From Denitrificimonas halotolerans (GTDB lineage Bacteria; Pseudomonadota; Gammaproteobacteria; Pseudomonadales; Pseudomonadaceae): DNA of 64,000 bases. Positions 40,830 through 49,846 of this stretch are shown piece after piece. Position 1 is the first letter of the stretch. Each line of letters starts with the position of its first letter. The position numbers were made by a program, and so were the translations under genes. The notes beneath the pieces are model-generated. The model was not told the DNA's origin, did not search any database, and worked only from the letters and a program-made list of their open reading frames with translations. The stretch lies in the NCBI RefSeq assembly GCF_034259425.1, contig NZ_JAXIVU010000003.1, positions 62,001-126,000 of the forward strand. The letters are read 5' to 3'.

Positions 40830-42881
40830 ATGAGCGAAGCCCGCAAAATTTTAGTGACCAGCGCCCTCCCCTATGCCAACGGTTCTATCCACCTAGGCCA
40901 TATGCTTGAGTATATTCAAACTGATATGTGGGTTCGCTTTCAAAAAATGCGCGGCAATCAATGCGTTTATGTCTGCGCTGACGATGCCCATGGTTCAGCA
41001 ATCATGTTGCGCGCTGAACACGAAGGCATCACCCCTGAGCAGCTGATTGATAATGTCCACGCCGAACATAGCGCTGACTTTGCCGATTTCTTAGTTGATT
41101 TTGATAATTTCTATACCACTCACAGTGAAGAAAACCGAGAGCTGTCAGAAGAAGTTTATAAGCGTCTAAAACAAGCCGGTCACATTGCTACACGTTCAGT
41201 GACACAGTACTTTGATCCTGAAAAAGGCATGTTTTTAGCTGACCGTTTTATTAAAGGCACCTGCCCAGAATGTTCAACACCTGATCAGTACGGTGATAAC
41301 TGCGAGAAATGTGGTGCCACATATCACCCAACTCAACTTAAAGATCCACATTCAGCTATTTCCGGTGCCACACCAGTTTTAAAAGACTCGGAACATTATT
41401 TCTTTAAGCTGCCTCACTTTGAAAGCATGCTAACAGAGTGGACCCGCAGTGGCACCTTACAAGACTCTGTTGCCAATAAACTTGCAGAATGGCTCGACAG
41501 CGGCTTACAAGAGTGGGATATATCCCGTGATGCACCTTATTTTGGCTTTGAAATTCCAGGTGCGCCAGGCAAATACTTCTACGTTTGGCTTGATGCCCCC
41601 ATTGGCTATATGGCCAGTTTTAAAAACCTGTGCGCACGCCGCCCAGAACTGGATTTTGATGAGTTTTGGAACAAAAACTCTCAAGCGGAGCTCTACCATT
41701 TTATTGGTAAAGACATCATCAATTTCCACGCTTTATTCTGGCCAGCCATGCTCGAAGGAGCTGGTTTCCGCAAACCAACAGCAGTAAATGTACATGGTTA
41801 CTTAACCGTCAATGGTGCAAAGATGTCTAAGTCACGAGGCACCTTTATCAAGGCACGTACCTATCTTGATCACCTTAACCCAGAATATTTGCGCTACTAC
41901 TACGCATCGAAACTCGGGCGCGGTGTGGAAGATCTAGACCTCAATCTTGAAGACTTTATTCAAAAGGTTAACTCTGACTTAGTCGGTAAAGTTGTCAACA
42001 TTGCTAGCCGTACAGCAGGATTTATTCAAAAAGGTAATGCGGGCAAACTTGTTGCTGAAATACCTAATCCTGAACTATGGGATAAATTCCAAACAGCAAC
42101 CCCTTCGATCGCCAAAGCCTTCGAGACCCGTGATTTTGCTCGAGCCATGCGTGAAACCATGGCGTTGGCCGATGCCGCTAACGCTTGGATTGCCGATCAA
42201 GCACCTTGGGCGATGAATAAAGTAGAAGGCCAACAAGCGCAAGTTCAAGCCGTTTGCTCACAGGCAATTAATCTCTTTAAGCAACTGATTATTTTACTCA
42301 AACCCGTACTGCCTAAACTTGCAGCTGATGCTGAGCAGTTCCTTAACGTCTCAGCACTGGATTGGAACGATCTCGGCGTGTATCTAGGTGAGCACCAGCT
42401 CAATCCATTCACCCCTTTATTAACGCGTATCGACCCGAAAAATATCGAAGCTATGATTGAATCATCAAAAGAAGATTTATTAGAAATGGAAAATGCTACC
42501 AACACCGAAACAAACAACAGCAATGGCGAGTTAGATAAAGAACCACTAGCTAAAGAAATTGACTTCAATACCTTTGCAGCAGTGGATTTGCGCATTGCCT
42601 TAATTGAAAAAGCAAACTTTGTCGAAGGTGCAGATAAGCTATTACAACTGACTCTCGATTTAGGTGGAGTCAAACGCAATGTCTTCTCAGGTATTAAAAG
42701 CGCCTACCCCGACCCTTCAGTCTTAGAAGGCCGTCTCACTTTATATGTTGCCAACCTCGCAGCACGTAAAATGAAATTTGGCACATCTGAAGGCATGGTA
42801 CTGGCTGCTGGCCCTGGCGGTAAAGAAATCTATCTACTCAGCCCTGACGCAGGAGCTCGCCCAGGTCAGCGTGTCATGTAA
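40830..42881 (+). CDS. metG: Methionyl-tRNA synthetase MetG
   Basis: Charges tRNA-Met. The 683-residue form has the class I catalytic domain with the HIGH-like HLGHM (in PYANGSIHLGHM), the zinc knuckle CPECSTPDQYGDNCEKC, and KMSKS near residue 331. The anticodon-binding helical domain follows, then an acidic linker (about 550-585) and a C-terminal tRNA-binding OB domain (NTFAAVDLRIALIEKANFVE onward, ending RPGQRVM) that supports dimerisation. Ribosome site GGAAG precedes ATG 40830. It is monocistronic, with a hairpin after the stop. Confidence 0.97.
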   Translation: MSEARKILVTSALPYANGSIHLGHMLEYIQTDMWVRFQKMRGNQCVYVCADDAHGSAIMLRAEHEGITPEQLIDNVHAEHSADFADFLVDFDNFYTTHSEENRELSEEVYKRLKQAGHIATRSVTQYFDPEKGMFLADRFIKGTCPECSTPDQYGDNCEKCGATYHPTQLKDPHSAISGATPVLKDSEHYFFKLPHFESMLTEWTRSGTLQDSVANKLAEWLDSGLQEWDISRDAPYFGFEIPGAPGKYFYVWLDAPIGYMASFKNLCARRPELDFDEFWNKNSQAELYHFIGKDIINFHALFWPAMLEGAGFRKPTAVNVHGYLTVNGAKMSKSRGTFIKARTYLDHLNPEYLRYYYASKLGRGVEDLDLNLEDFIQKVNSDLVGKVVNIASRTAGFIQKGNAGKLVAEIPNPELWDKFQTATPSIAKAFETRDFARAMRETMALADAANAWIADQAPWAMNKVEGQQAQVQAVCSQAINLFKQLIILLKPVLPKLAADAEQFLNVSALDWNDLGVYLGEHQLNPFTPLLTRIDPKNIEAMIESSKEDLLEMENATNTETNNSNGELDKEPLAKEIDFNTFAAVDLRIALIEKANFVEGADKLLQLTLDLGGVKRNVFSGIKSAYPDPSVLEGRLTLYVANLAARKMKFGTSEGMVLAAGPGGKEIYLLSPDAGARPGQRVM

Positions 42882-42896
42882 GATGTAAGCCCCTCA

Positions 42897-42927
42897 AAGC
42901 ATAGCTGCTAAAGTAGCAGCTATGCTT
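42897..42927 (+). terminator. Hairpin after metG, probable terminator
   Basis: Perfect 13-base arms AAGCATAGCTGCT and AGCAGCTATGCTT with an AAAGT loop, 16 bases after the stop. No clear T-run follows, so termination may need Rho or the hairpin may act as a 3' stabiliser. Confidence 0.65.
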
Positions 42928-43041
42928 CAAAGTAAGGGATCAGATATCAACCTTAGGCCTACAGCTATTCACTTAATTACAGCTCCAATCCTAGCGTCCT
43001 AGATACACTCGACGCTTCAGCTCCCCCTGCGAGATACTGTT

Positions 43042-44370
43042 ATGTGTAAACGCTTGCTCACGCCACTTCTACTTGTCCTCAGCTTACTGAGTACTTTCTC
43101 GCTCTCCAGCCAAGCTAAAGAGGTGTCTACTGATTACCAGTTCCCACTGCACAGTCCATTTGAAGCTACCATTGCTGGCACTCCAAGCGCATTGCGTCCG
43201 CCTCTACCGGATAGTGACAATATTCACCAGCATGATTACACTTTACGTTTGCGCCCAGAACGCGAACATTCTTTACCTAGCAACTTCTGGCCCGTAAAAA
43301 CTTTTCGCTACCGCTTAGCATCGCAAAAAGGACCAGCCCCCTTAGTTTTTATTATTGCTGGTACAGGCGCACACTATACTAGCGGTACTATGGAGTACTT
43401 AAAGAAGCTGTTTTATGGAGCAGGCTTTCACGTTGCACAAATTTCCTCGCCTACCTCTTATGATTTCATGGTGGGCGCCTCCCCTTACGCAACACCAGGC
43501 TACTCACCACAGGATGCATTTGACTTATATGCAGTCATGCGCGCCATTAAACAACAACAAAGTAATCTTGAGGTCACTGCGTGGCATTTAACCGGTTACA
43601 GCTTAGGGGGCTTACAAGCAGCCTTTGTCAGCCACTTAGATGAACGCGAAGGCACCTTTAATTTCAAGCGAGTACTATTACTGAATCCTCCAGTGAATCT
43701 CTATACTTCAGTGAGCAATCTAAACCGGCTCGTTCATACTCAAGTACTCGATGAGCAAGACCCTCGTACGTTTTATCAGTTGATGCTGGATAAAATCACC
43801 CACTATTTCAGCAGCAAGGGACACTTCAATTTTGATGAAGCAGTCCTATTTGAACTACAAAGCTCATCACAAAAATTGACCTCTAATGAATTAGCTATGC
43901 TCATTGGCAGTGTCTTTCGTTTTGCTGCCGCCGATATCAACTTCACATCGGATCTCATTAACCGCCGCGGTATGATCACTCCCATCCAAAAACGAATTTA
44001 TGATGGTACCAGCCTCACCCCCTACTTTAAAAAAGCTTTACTATGTGACTTTGAATGCTATATCGAAAAACAATTACTGCCGCTATGGCGAGTGCACTTC
44101 AAAGATAAAATGAGCATTCGCAGTAAGGGCTCTGACCTAGAAAAACTCACTTATGCCAGCAGTCTGTATGCACTGTCAGGTTATTTAAAAGCCAATCACA
44201 AAATAGCGGTCATGCATAATGCTGATGACATTATTTTAGGCCCCGGTGATCTAGGGTTTTTAAAGCAACACTTTGGTGAGCGCGCAACCATTTACCCCTA
44301 TGGTGGACACTTAGGTAATTTAGATTACCGCGATAATGCTGCCGACATACTGGAGTTTTTCCATGAGTAA
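43042..44370 (+). CDS. Exported alpha/beta hydrolase coupled to mlaA
   Basis: A 442-residue protein with a signal peptide (LLTPLLLVLSLLSTFSLSSQA). A complete hydrolase triad is readable: Ser in GYSLGG near residue 190, Asp in HNADDIILGP near 395, His in YGGHLGNL near 420. The oxyanion region is in FIIAGTGAHYTSGTMEYL. It is likely periplasmic and may act on a lipid or ester, but the substrate is unknown. Its TAA stop (44368-44370) overlaps the ATG of mlaA (44363) by 8 bases, so the two are translationally coupled. This coupling suggests a role in outer-membrane lipid turnover, which is inference. Confidence 0.75.
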   Translation: MCKRLLTPLLLVLSLLSTFSLSSQAKEVSTDYQFPLHSPFEATIAGTPSALRPPLPDSDNIHQHDYTLRLRPEREHSLPSNFWPVKTFRYRLASQKGPAPLVFIIAGTGAHYTSGTMEYLKKLFYGAGFHVAQISSPTSYDFMVGASPYATPGYSPQDAFDLYAVMRAIKQQQSNLEVTAWHLTGYSLGGLQAAFVSHLDEREGTFNFKRVLLLNPPVNLYTSVSNLNRLVHTQVLDEQDPRTFYQLMLDKITHYFSSKGHFNFDEAVLFELQSSSQKLTSNELAMLIGSVFRFAAADINFTSDLINRRGMITPIQKRIYDGTSLTPYFKKALLCDFECYIEKQLLPLWRVHFKDKMSIRSKGSDLEKLTYASSLYALSGYLKANHKIAVMHNADDIILGPGDLGFLKQHFGERATIYPYGGHLGNLDYRDNAADILEFFHE

Positions 44371-45148
44371 AGCCCGCTTATTACGTAGCCTTAGCGCTGG
44401 AAGCGTACTCTGCTTAGCAGCTTTTCAAGCCAGTTGGGCAGAAAATATTGATGCTGACGGTTTTAAAAACCCACTACAACAATTGCAATTTAATTCTCAG
44501 CAAGATGTCTTTGAATTTGAGCGCGCTACTCTTGATGCACTGCATATCAGCGACCCTTTAGAGCAATGGAATCGTCGTGTTTATCACTTCAATTACCGTT
44601 TTGATCAATGGGTATTTTTGCCCGCCGTGCGAGGCTACAGCACAGTTACGCCCCACTTTATTCGCAAAGGTGTCAGCAACTTCTTTAGTAATCTCGGGGA
44701 AATCCCAACTCTAGCTAATAATATCTTGCAGCTGAAAGGTCACCGTAGCATGGAAACTACAGCCCGTATTTTATTTAATACGATCCTCGGTATAGGAGGT
44801 CTATGGGATCCAGCAAGCAAAATGGGATTAATAAAGCACAAAGAAGACTTTGGTCAAACGCTTGGCTTTTACGGTGTACCGCCAGGACCTTATTTGATGC
44901 TGCCATTCCTAGGCCCATCAAACGCACGTGACACTGGTGGTATTGTGGCCGATTTCAGTTTAGATAAAGCCGTAGATTGGATGAATATGGCGGAAACTAG
45001 CCGGCGTAATCCAGAAATTTATGGCTTACAAATCGTTGATCAGCGCTACATCACCAAACTGCGCTACGGCCAACTGAACTCCCCCTTTGAATATGAAAAA
45101 ATTCGCTACGCCTACACTAAAGCAAGAGAATTACAGATTGCTGAATAA
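44363..45148 (+). CDS. mlaA: Outer membrane lipid asymmetry protein MlaA (VacJ)
   Basis: MlaA removes mislocalised phospholipids from the outer leaflet and passes them to MlaC. The 261-residue protein starts at ATG 44363, inside the end of the hydrolase gene. Family motifs are clear: DPLEQWNRRVYHFNYRFDQW, VRGYSTVTPHFIRKGVSNFF, LGEIPTLANNILQL and EDFGQTLGFYGVPPGPYLML. The N-terminal sequence ends ASWA before ENIDADG, a signal peptidase I type site; I see no lipobox with a Cys at the right place, so it may not be a lipoprotein as in E. coli. The remaining mla genes are not in the window. Confidence 0.9.
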   Translation: MSKARLLRSLSAGSVLCLAAFQASWAENIDADGFKNPLQQLQFNSQQDVFEFERATLDALHISDPLEQWNRRVYHFNYRFDQWVFLPAVRGYSTVTPHFIRKGVSNFFSNLGEIPTLANNILQLKGHRSMETTARILFNTILGIGGLWDPASKMGLIKHKEDFGQTLGFYGVPPGPYLMLPFLGPSNARDTGGIVADFSLDKAVDWMNMAETSRRNPEIYGLQIVDQRYITKLRYGQLNSPFEYEKIRYAYTKARELQIAE

Positions 45149-45155
45149 CCCATAA

Positions 45156-45761
45156 TTATGGCTCTTCAAAAAAACGCCGCACTGGAGCAAATGAGCGGCG
45201 GTAAATAGGTGTGGGACCCAATTCTTGCAACGCCTTCAAATGTGCAGGTGTAGGGTAACCTTTATGCTTAGCAATCCCATAACCAGGATATATCGCATCC
45301 AACTCAACCATTTCACGATCACGGCTGACCTTAGCTAAAATTGATGCAGCAGAAATTTGCGCGATTAAGCCATCTCCTTGCACCACCGCCTCGCTTGGCA
45401 TACTCAACTTGGGGCAACGATTACCATCAATTAATGCCAAGTCAGGCCGAATGGATAACCCCTCAACCGCACGCTGCATAGCTAGCATGGTCGCCTGTAG
45501 AATATTCAAGCGATCAATTTCCTCAACATCCGCACGGGCAATGCACCAAGCTAAAGCTTTCTCTTGAATCTCATCAAATAAAGCCTCACGTGTTTTCTCT
45601 GTGAGTCTTTTTGAATCATTAAGACCCGCAATAGGACGTAATGGATCAAGAATCACTGCCGCAGTTACAACCGGACCACATAAAGGCCCACGCCCAACCT
45701 CATCTACCCCAGCAATACGCTTAGCTGTATCCGCTTGCTGTAATAAATCCAACTGCATCAC
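45156..45761 (-). CDS. rnhB: Ribonuclease HII RnhB
   Basis: Removes ribonucleotides and RNA from RNA-DNA hybrids. The 201-residue protein has the type 2 RNase H catalytic blocks: AGVDEVGRGPLCGPVVTAAV (first Asp-Glu), LALIDGNRCPKL (second Asp) and the AASILAKVSRDREMVELDAI segment with the last Asp. Its ATG overlaps the lpxB stop by 4 bases. It is the last gene of the minus-strand operon in this genome. In the Pseudomonas and E. coli order, dnaE and accA follow, but here the convergent mlaA gene comes immediately next. Confidence 0.95.
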   Translation of the reverse strand: MMQLDLLQQADTAKRIAGVDEVGRGPLCGPVVTAAVILDPLRPIAGLNDSKRLTEKTREALFDEIQEKALAWCIARADVEEIDRLNILQATMLAMQRAVEGLSIRPDLALIDGNRCPKLSMPSEAVVQGDGLIAQISAASILAKVSRDREMVELDAIYPGYGIAKHKGYPTPAHLKALQELGPTPIYRRSFAPVRRFFEEP

Positions 45762-46903
45762 CGAAACTCAACCAGTTGCAAAACACTTTGAGCTGCCCGT
45801 TCAGAAGCATTACAACGTATCGACTCATGCAGTTCAGCAAATCGCTGTATCTGCTTCGAACCATCTTCAAGCTGTTCCAAAACAGCCTCAGCCAAAGCCT
45901 CTGGCGTGGCTGCATCCTGGATAAACTCTGGCACAAGCATTTCTGCTGCTAATAAATTGGGCAACGAAACATACGGGCTTTTGACCATCTTTTTGAGTAA
46001 CCAATGGCTAGTCGGTGCAAGTTTATAAGCCACTATCATAGGCTTTTTAAACAACATTGCCTCAAGCGTTGCCGTACCTGACGCAATGAGCACCACATTA
46101 CAAGCCTGCAGTGCAGTTTGTGACTGTCCTGCTAAAATCTCAATGGGTAGATTCGGCATATCTTTTATGATTTCAGCCAACTGTTGCTGACGGGCAGCAT
46201 TAGCTGCTGGAATAATAAAACGCAGCTGCGGTTTTTCAGCCAGTAATAGACGCGCTGTTTCTACAAACAAGCCACCTAACTTCGCCACTTCTCCACCACG
46301 GCTCCCTGGGAGTAAGGCAACCACTTGTGCATCACGAGGCAATCCTAATTGCTCACGAGCCGGCGAAGGATCATGTTTCATCGCTATACTGTCAGCCAAA
46401 GGATGACCAACAAAGCATACAGGCACCTGATGCGCTTTATAAAACTGCGCTTCAAAAGGCAATAAAGTCAGCATTAAATCGCAAGCTTTGCGAATTTTAA
46501 ATACACGCTTCTGTCGCCAAGCCCACACAGATGGGCTGACATAGTGCACAGTCTTAATGCCCGCTTGGCGCAGCTTCAGTTCAATATTGAGATTAAAGTC
46601 CGGCGCATCAATGCCAATAAAAACATCTGGCTTTTGCTCAATTAGGGTTTTAATCAGGCGCTTACGGCGTGCCAACAATTCTGGCAGACGTCCTAGCACT
46701 TCCACTAACCCCATAATGGCTAAACGCTCCATTGGAAAGTACGAAGTCAAGCCTTGCGCTTCCATTAGTGGACCGCCAACACCAATAAACTCAATATGCG
46801 GGGAATGTCTGCGCAGTGCTTGCATCAAGCCTGCACCCAATATATCGCCCGATGCTTCTCCAGCAACTAAAGCAACTTTTAAAGGTGCTTGCACGCCTAG
46901 CAT
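45758..46903 (-). CDS. lpxB: Lipid-A-disaccharide synthase LpxB
   Basis: A GT19 glycosyltransferase that joins UDP-2,3-diacyl-GlcN and lipid X at the inner membrane. The 381-residue protein begins MLGVQAPLKVALVAGEASGD, with the family N-terminal motif GEASGDILGAGLMQAL, then FIGVGGPLMEAQGL, FIGIDAPDFNLNIELKLRQA, HYVSPSVWAWRQKRV and VALLPGSRGGEVAKL. The start overlaps the last base of the lpxA stop codon region, so it is translated from the same mRNA. Confidence 0.95.
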   Translation of the reverse strand: MLGVQAPLKVALVAGEASGDILGAGLMQALRRHSPHIEFIGVGGPLMEAQGLTSYFPMERLAIMGLVEVLGRLPELLARRKRLIKTLIEQKPDVFIGIDAPDFNLNIELKLRQAGIKTVHYVSPSVWAWRQKRVFKIRKACDLMLTLLPFEAQFYKAHQVPVCFVGHPLADSIAMKHDPSPAREQLGLPRDAQVVALLPGSRGGEVAKLGGLFVETARLLLAEKPQLRFIIPAANAARQQQLAEIIKDMPNLPIEILAGQSQTALQACNVVLIASGTATLEAMLFKKPMIVAYKLAPTSHWLLKKMVKSPYVSLPNLLAAEMLVPEFIQDAATPEALAEAVLEQLEDGSKQIQRFAELHESIRCNASERAAQSVLQLVEFR

Positions 46904-47679
46904 TAGCGAGTAATACCACGTGAAGATTTGCGAATCGAATCACAAAATAGTGCTACCTCAGGGAATTCTGCTGCACTGTTTTCCAGTGCACTTAAAGCAG
47001 CATCAATCGTTAAGCCTTGACGATAAACCACCTTGTAAGCTCGGCGTAAGGCTTGAATCGCCTCAGTAGAAAACCCACGGCGACGCATACCTTCAAAGTT
47101 CATGCTCCGCGCTTGTGCTGGATTACCTGCAGCAGTAATAAAAGCGGGGATATCTTTCCCTACGGCTGTACCCATTGCGGTAAAACTATGGGCACCAATA
47201 TGACAATACTGATGCACCAAGGTGTAGCCCGACAAAATCGCCCAATCATCAATATGCACATGACCGGCTAGAGCTGTGTTATTGACGATAATACAATGAT
47301 TGCCCAACACGCTATCATGGCCAATATGTGCATAGGCCATAATTAAATTATGATTACCAATGGTTGTTTCCGACCGGTCTTGCACTGTCCCACGATGAAT
47401 TGTGACCCCTTCACGAATCACATTATTATCACCAATAACTAAGCGCGTCGCTTCACCACGGTATTTTAAATCAGGAGTGTCCTCACCAACGGAGGAGAAC
47501 TGATAAATATGGTTATTGCAGCCAATACGCGTTGGCCCTTTAATCACCACATGTGAGGCAATAATTGATCCAGCGCCAATTTCAACCTCTGGACCAATGA
47601 CCGTCCAGGGTCCAACAGTTACATCATCCGCAAGCTTCGCTGACGGATCAATAATGGCTCTAGGATCAATTAAACTCAT
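46903..47679 (-). CDS. lpxA: UDP-N-acetylglucosamine acyltransferase LpxA
   Basis: The first step of lipid A synthesis, transferring 3-hydroxyacyl from ACP to UDP-GlcNAc. The 258-residue trimeric left-handed beta-helix enzyme begins with IDPRAIIDPSAKLADDVTVG and shows the hexapeptide repeats, the catalytic His region NLIMAYAHIGHDSVLGNHCI, and the C-terminal helical domain with GMRRRGFSTEAIQALRRAYK. It overlaps fabZ by 4 bases. Confidence 0.96.
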   Translation of the reverse strand: MSLIDPRAIIDPSAKLADDVTVGPWTVIGPEVEIGAGSIIASHVVIKGPTRIGCNNHIYQFSSVGEDTPDLKYRGEATRLVIGDNNVIREGVTIHRGTVQDRSETTIGNHNLIMAYAHIGHDSVLGNHCIIVNNTALAGHVHIDDWAILSGYTLVHQYCHIGAHSFTAMGTAVGKDIPAFITAAGNPAQARSMNFEGMRRRGFSTEAIQALRRAYKVVYRQGLTIDAALSALENSAAEFPEVALFCDSIRKSSRGITR

Positions 47680-48116
47680 AGCTTACGTTCCGCACAAATA
47701 ATTTCAGCTGAACAGACTATTTTATTACCCACACTGGCTTCGCAGTTAAACTTCCAAATACCGCGCTTAGCACTGATAAAACTCGCTTTAAGCTCAAGTC
47801 GATCTCCAGGAACTACCGGCTGACGAAAGCGTAACTTATCAGACCCAACAAAATAATACAGCGTACCATCGTCTGGTGACGCATCCATCATTTTAAAGCC
47901 CAGCACACCTGCCGCTTGAGCCATAGCTTCAATAATCAGTACACCTGGCATAATTGGATGCTGCGGAAAGTGACCGTTAAAAAAAGGCTCATTAATCGTT
48001 ACATTTTTATAGGCATGAATTGTATTCTGCTCTAAATCAACATCTACCACACGGTCCACAAGCAAAAACGGATAACGATGTGGTAATAGCTGACGAATTT
48101 CGTTGATGTCCATCAT
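47676..48116 (-). CDS. fabZ: 3-hydroxyacyl-ACP dehydratase FabZ
   Basis: Dehydrates 3-hydroxyacyl-ACP in fatty acid synthesis and so competes with LpxA for the same substrate. The 146-residue hot-dog-fold protein shows LLPHRYPFLLVDRVVDVDLE, the active-site NGHFPQHPIMPGVLIIEAMA with catalytic His and Glu, and FRQPVVPGDRLEL. Two ATG codons are adjacent (48116 and 48113); the first is used. A 152-bp gap, longer than elsewhere in the operon, separates it from lpxD; it may contain an internal promoter, but I see no strong boxes. Confidence 0.96.
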   Translation of the reverse strand: MMDINEIRQLLPHRYPFLLVDRVVDVDLEQNTIHAYKNVTINEPFFNGHFPQHPIMPGVLIIEAMAQAAGVLGFKMMDASPDDGTLYYFVGSDKLRFRQPVVPGDRLELKASFISAKRGIWKFNCEASVGNKIVCSAEIICAERKL

Positions 48117-48268
48117 TTATATAAAGCCTTGATCAAATAAGTGAGGCTGTGAATACCATATACACAGGCCTATCACCTGTAATCTAACGGCACTTAATAC
48201 GCTAAATTTAAAAAAACCAATAGCAATAAAGTTCGATAAAGAATCAGATGATATATCTATATTAAAGG

Positions 48269-49294
48269 TCACTTCTGATTGTTTTTTTCCAATGTCCGGA
48301 CCCGTTTAGCTAAATCATCGAGCTGACGGAAACGCACGGCACTTTTCTTCCAATCAGCTGCCGGTTGCATTGCTGTACCTGATGAATAAGCCCCAGGTTC
48401 AGTAATTGAGTGCGTTACCATTGTCATGCCTGTAATAAATACGTTATCACAGATATCGATATGACCGACTAACCCTACTCCGCCGGCCAACATACAATGA
48501 CGACCAATTTTTGCGCTACCAGAGATACCTACGCAGGCTGCAATCGCTGTATGATCACCAATTTGCACATTATGAGCGATTTGAATTTGGTTATCTAACT
48601 TAACGTCATTACCAATTAAGGTATCTGACAAAGCACCACGATCAATCGTGGTATTAGCACCAATTTCAACATCATCTCCAATGGTGACCCCACCAATTTG
48701 CGCAATTTTATGCCAACTTCCCTTGTGCTTAGCAAAACCAAAGCCTTCACCGCCAATCACTGCACCCGATTGAATCACCACACGTTTACCAATTTTAACA
48801 TCATGATAGAGTGTGACTCGAGGCGCTAAACGGCCACCCTCTGCAACAATGCTGCGCGCACCAATAAAGCATTGCGCACCAATGCTTGCACCAGCACCAA
48901 TTACAGCATGCTCATCAATAACGACGCCAGGTCCAATGCTTGCAGTTGAATCAATTAAAGCGCTTTCAGCTACAACCGCACTAGGATGGATGCCAGCAGC
49001 TTGTTTTGGTGTGCGATCAAAGTGATGAGACAGCTGTGCATAAGCCACATAAGGGTCATCGACAATCAAGCAGTCACCCGAGTACTCAGCAGCATCCGTA
49101 GCGGATAAGAGCAAAGCACCGGCTTGGGTGTGTTCTAACAGTTTTCGGTAGTGCGGATTGGATAAAAAACTCAGCTGCTCTTCGGTTGCATCTTGCAGTG
49201 TTGCTAAGCCGTAAATCACTTTTTGCGCATCACCGCGCAGCTCAGCACCGAGAGTCTCGGCCAGCTGAGCTAGGGTAAAATTAAGTTGTTTCAT
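48269..49294 (-). CDS. lpxD: UDP-3-O-acylglucosamine N-acyltransferase LpxD
   Basis: The third step of lipid A synthesis. The 341-residue protein has an N-terminal uridine-binding domain (LAQLAETLGAELRGDAQKVI), a hexapeptide-repeat beta-helix (VIGAGASIGAQCFIGA, VVIQSGAVIGGEGFGFAKHK with the catalytic His region) and a C-terminal helix (KSAVRFRQLDDLAKRVRTLE). The ATG lies 1 base after the skp stop codon. Confidence 0.96.
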   Translation of the reverse strand: MKQLNFTLAQLAETLGAELRGDAQKVIYGLATLQDATEEQLSFLSNPHYRKLLEHTQAGALLLSATDAAEYSGDCLIVDDPYVAYAQLSHHFDRTPKQAAGIHPSAVVAESALIDSTASIGPGVVIDEHAVIGAGASIGAQCFIGARSIVAEGGRLAPRVTLYHDVKIGKRVVIQSGAVIGGEGFGFAKHKGSWHKIAQIGGVTIGDDVEIGANTTIDRGALSDTLIGNDVKLDNQIQIAHNVQIGDHTAIAACVGISGSAKIGRHCMLAGGVGLVGHIDICDNVFITGMTMVTHSITEPGAYSSGTAMQPAADWKKSAVRFRQLDDLAKRVRTLEKNNQK

Positions 49295-49295
49295 A

Positions 49296-49799
49296 TCAAC
49301 GCATCTGATTCATGCGCTCAATGACACGCAACGTAATATCATGTTGTGGCTTAACATCAACCACTGCACCTGCTTCTAGCACGATATCGTAGTTACCTGC
49401 TTTAATAACGGCCTCAACAGCTTTGTCTAACTTAGGTTTTAATTGCTCAAGCATTTTACGGTCTTCCAATGCTTTAGCTTCATTTAAATCTTTAGACTGA
49501 GTTTGAAAGTCACGCGCCTTCTGCTTGAACTCCAGCTCTAAACGCTCAAGTTCTGCCTGTTGCATACGCTCACCACCTTTAATTAAGCGGTCTTGAATGC
49601 GCTTTGCATCACTTTCTAAGCCTTTGAGTTTATTCAATTGTGGACCAAATTTTTTCTCAGCATTAACAGCATACTTTTTAGCCTCATCAGACTCCAATAA
49701 CGCCATCTGATAATCTAAAACTGCGATTTTCATATTCGCAAATACTGGGCCACTGATTAGCACTGTAGCCAGTAAAAACAACCGAGTTAACTTACGCAC
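49296..49799 (-). CDS. skp: Periplasmic chaperone Skp (OmpH/HlpA)
   Basis: A trimeric chaperone that escorts outer membrane proteins across the periplasm to BamA. The 167-residue precursor has a signal peptide (LTRLFLLATVLISGPVFA), then MKIAVLDYQMALLESDEA, and a long alpha-helical tentacle region with coiled-coil character (KKFGPQLNKLKGLESDAKRI to LEDRKMLEQLKPKLDKAVEA). It is located directly after bamA, its functional partner. Confidence 0.93.
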   Translation of the reverse strand: MRKLTRLFLLATVLISGPVFANMKIAVLDYQMALLESDEAKKYAVNAEKKFGPQLNKLKGLESDAKRIQDRLIKGGERMQQAELERLELEFKQKARDFQTQSKDLNEAKALEDRKMLEQLKPKLDKAVEAVIKAGNYDIVLEAGAVVDVKPQHDITLRVIERMNQMR

Positions 49800-49846
49800 A
49801 ATAATGCACTCCTAAAACCATAGTTATTTATCAAGTTAAAATTCAT

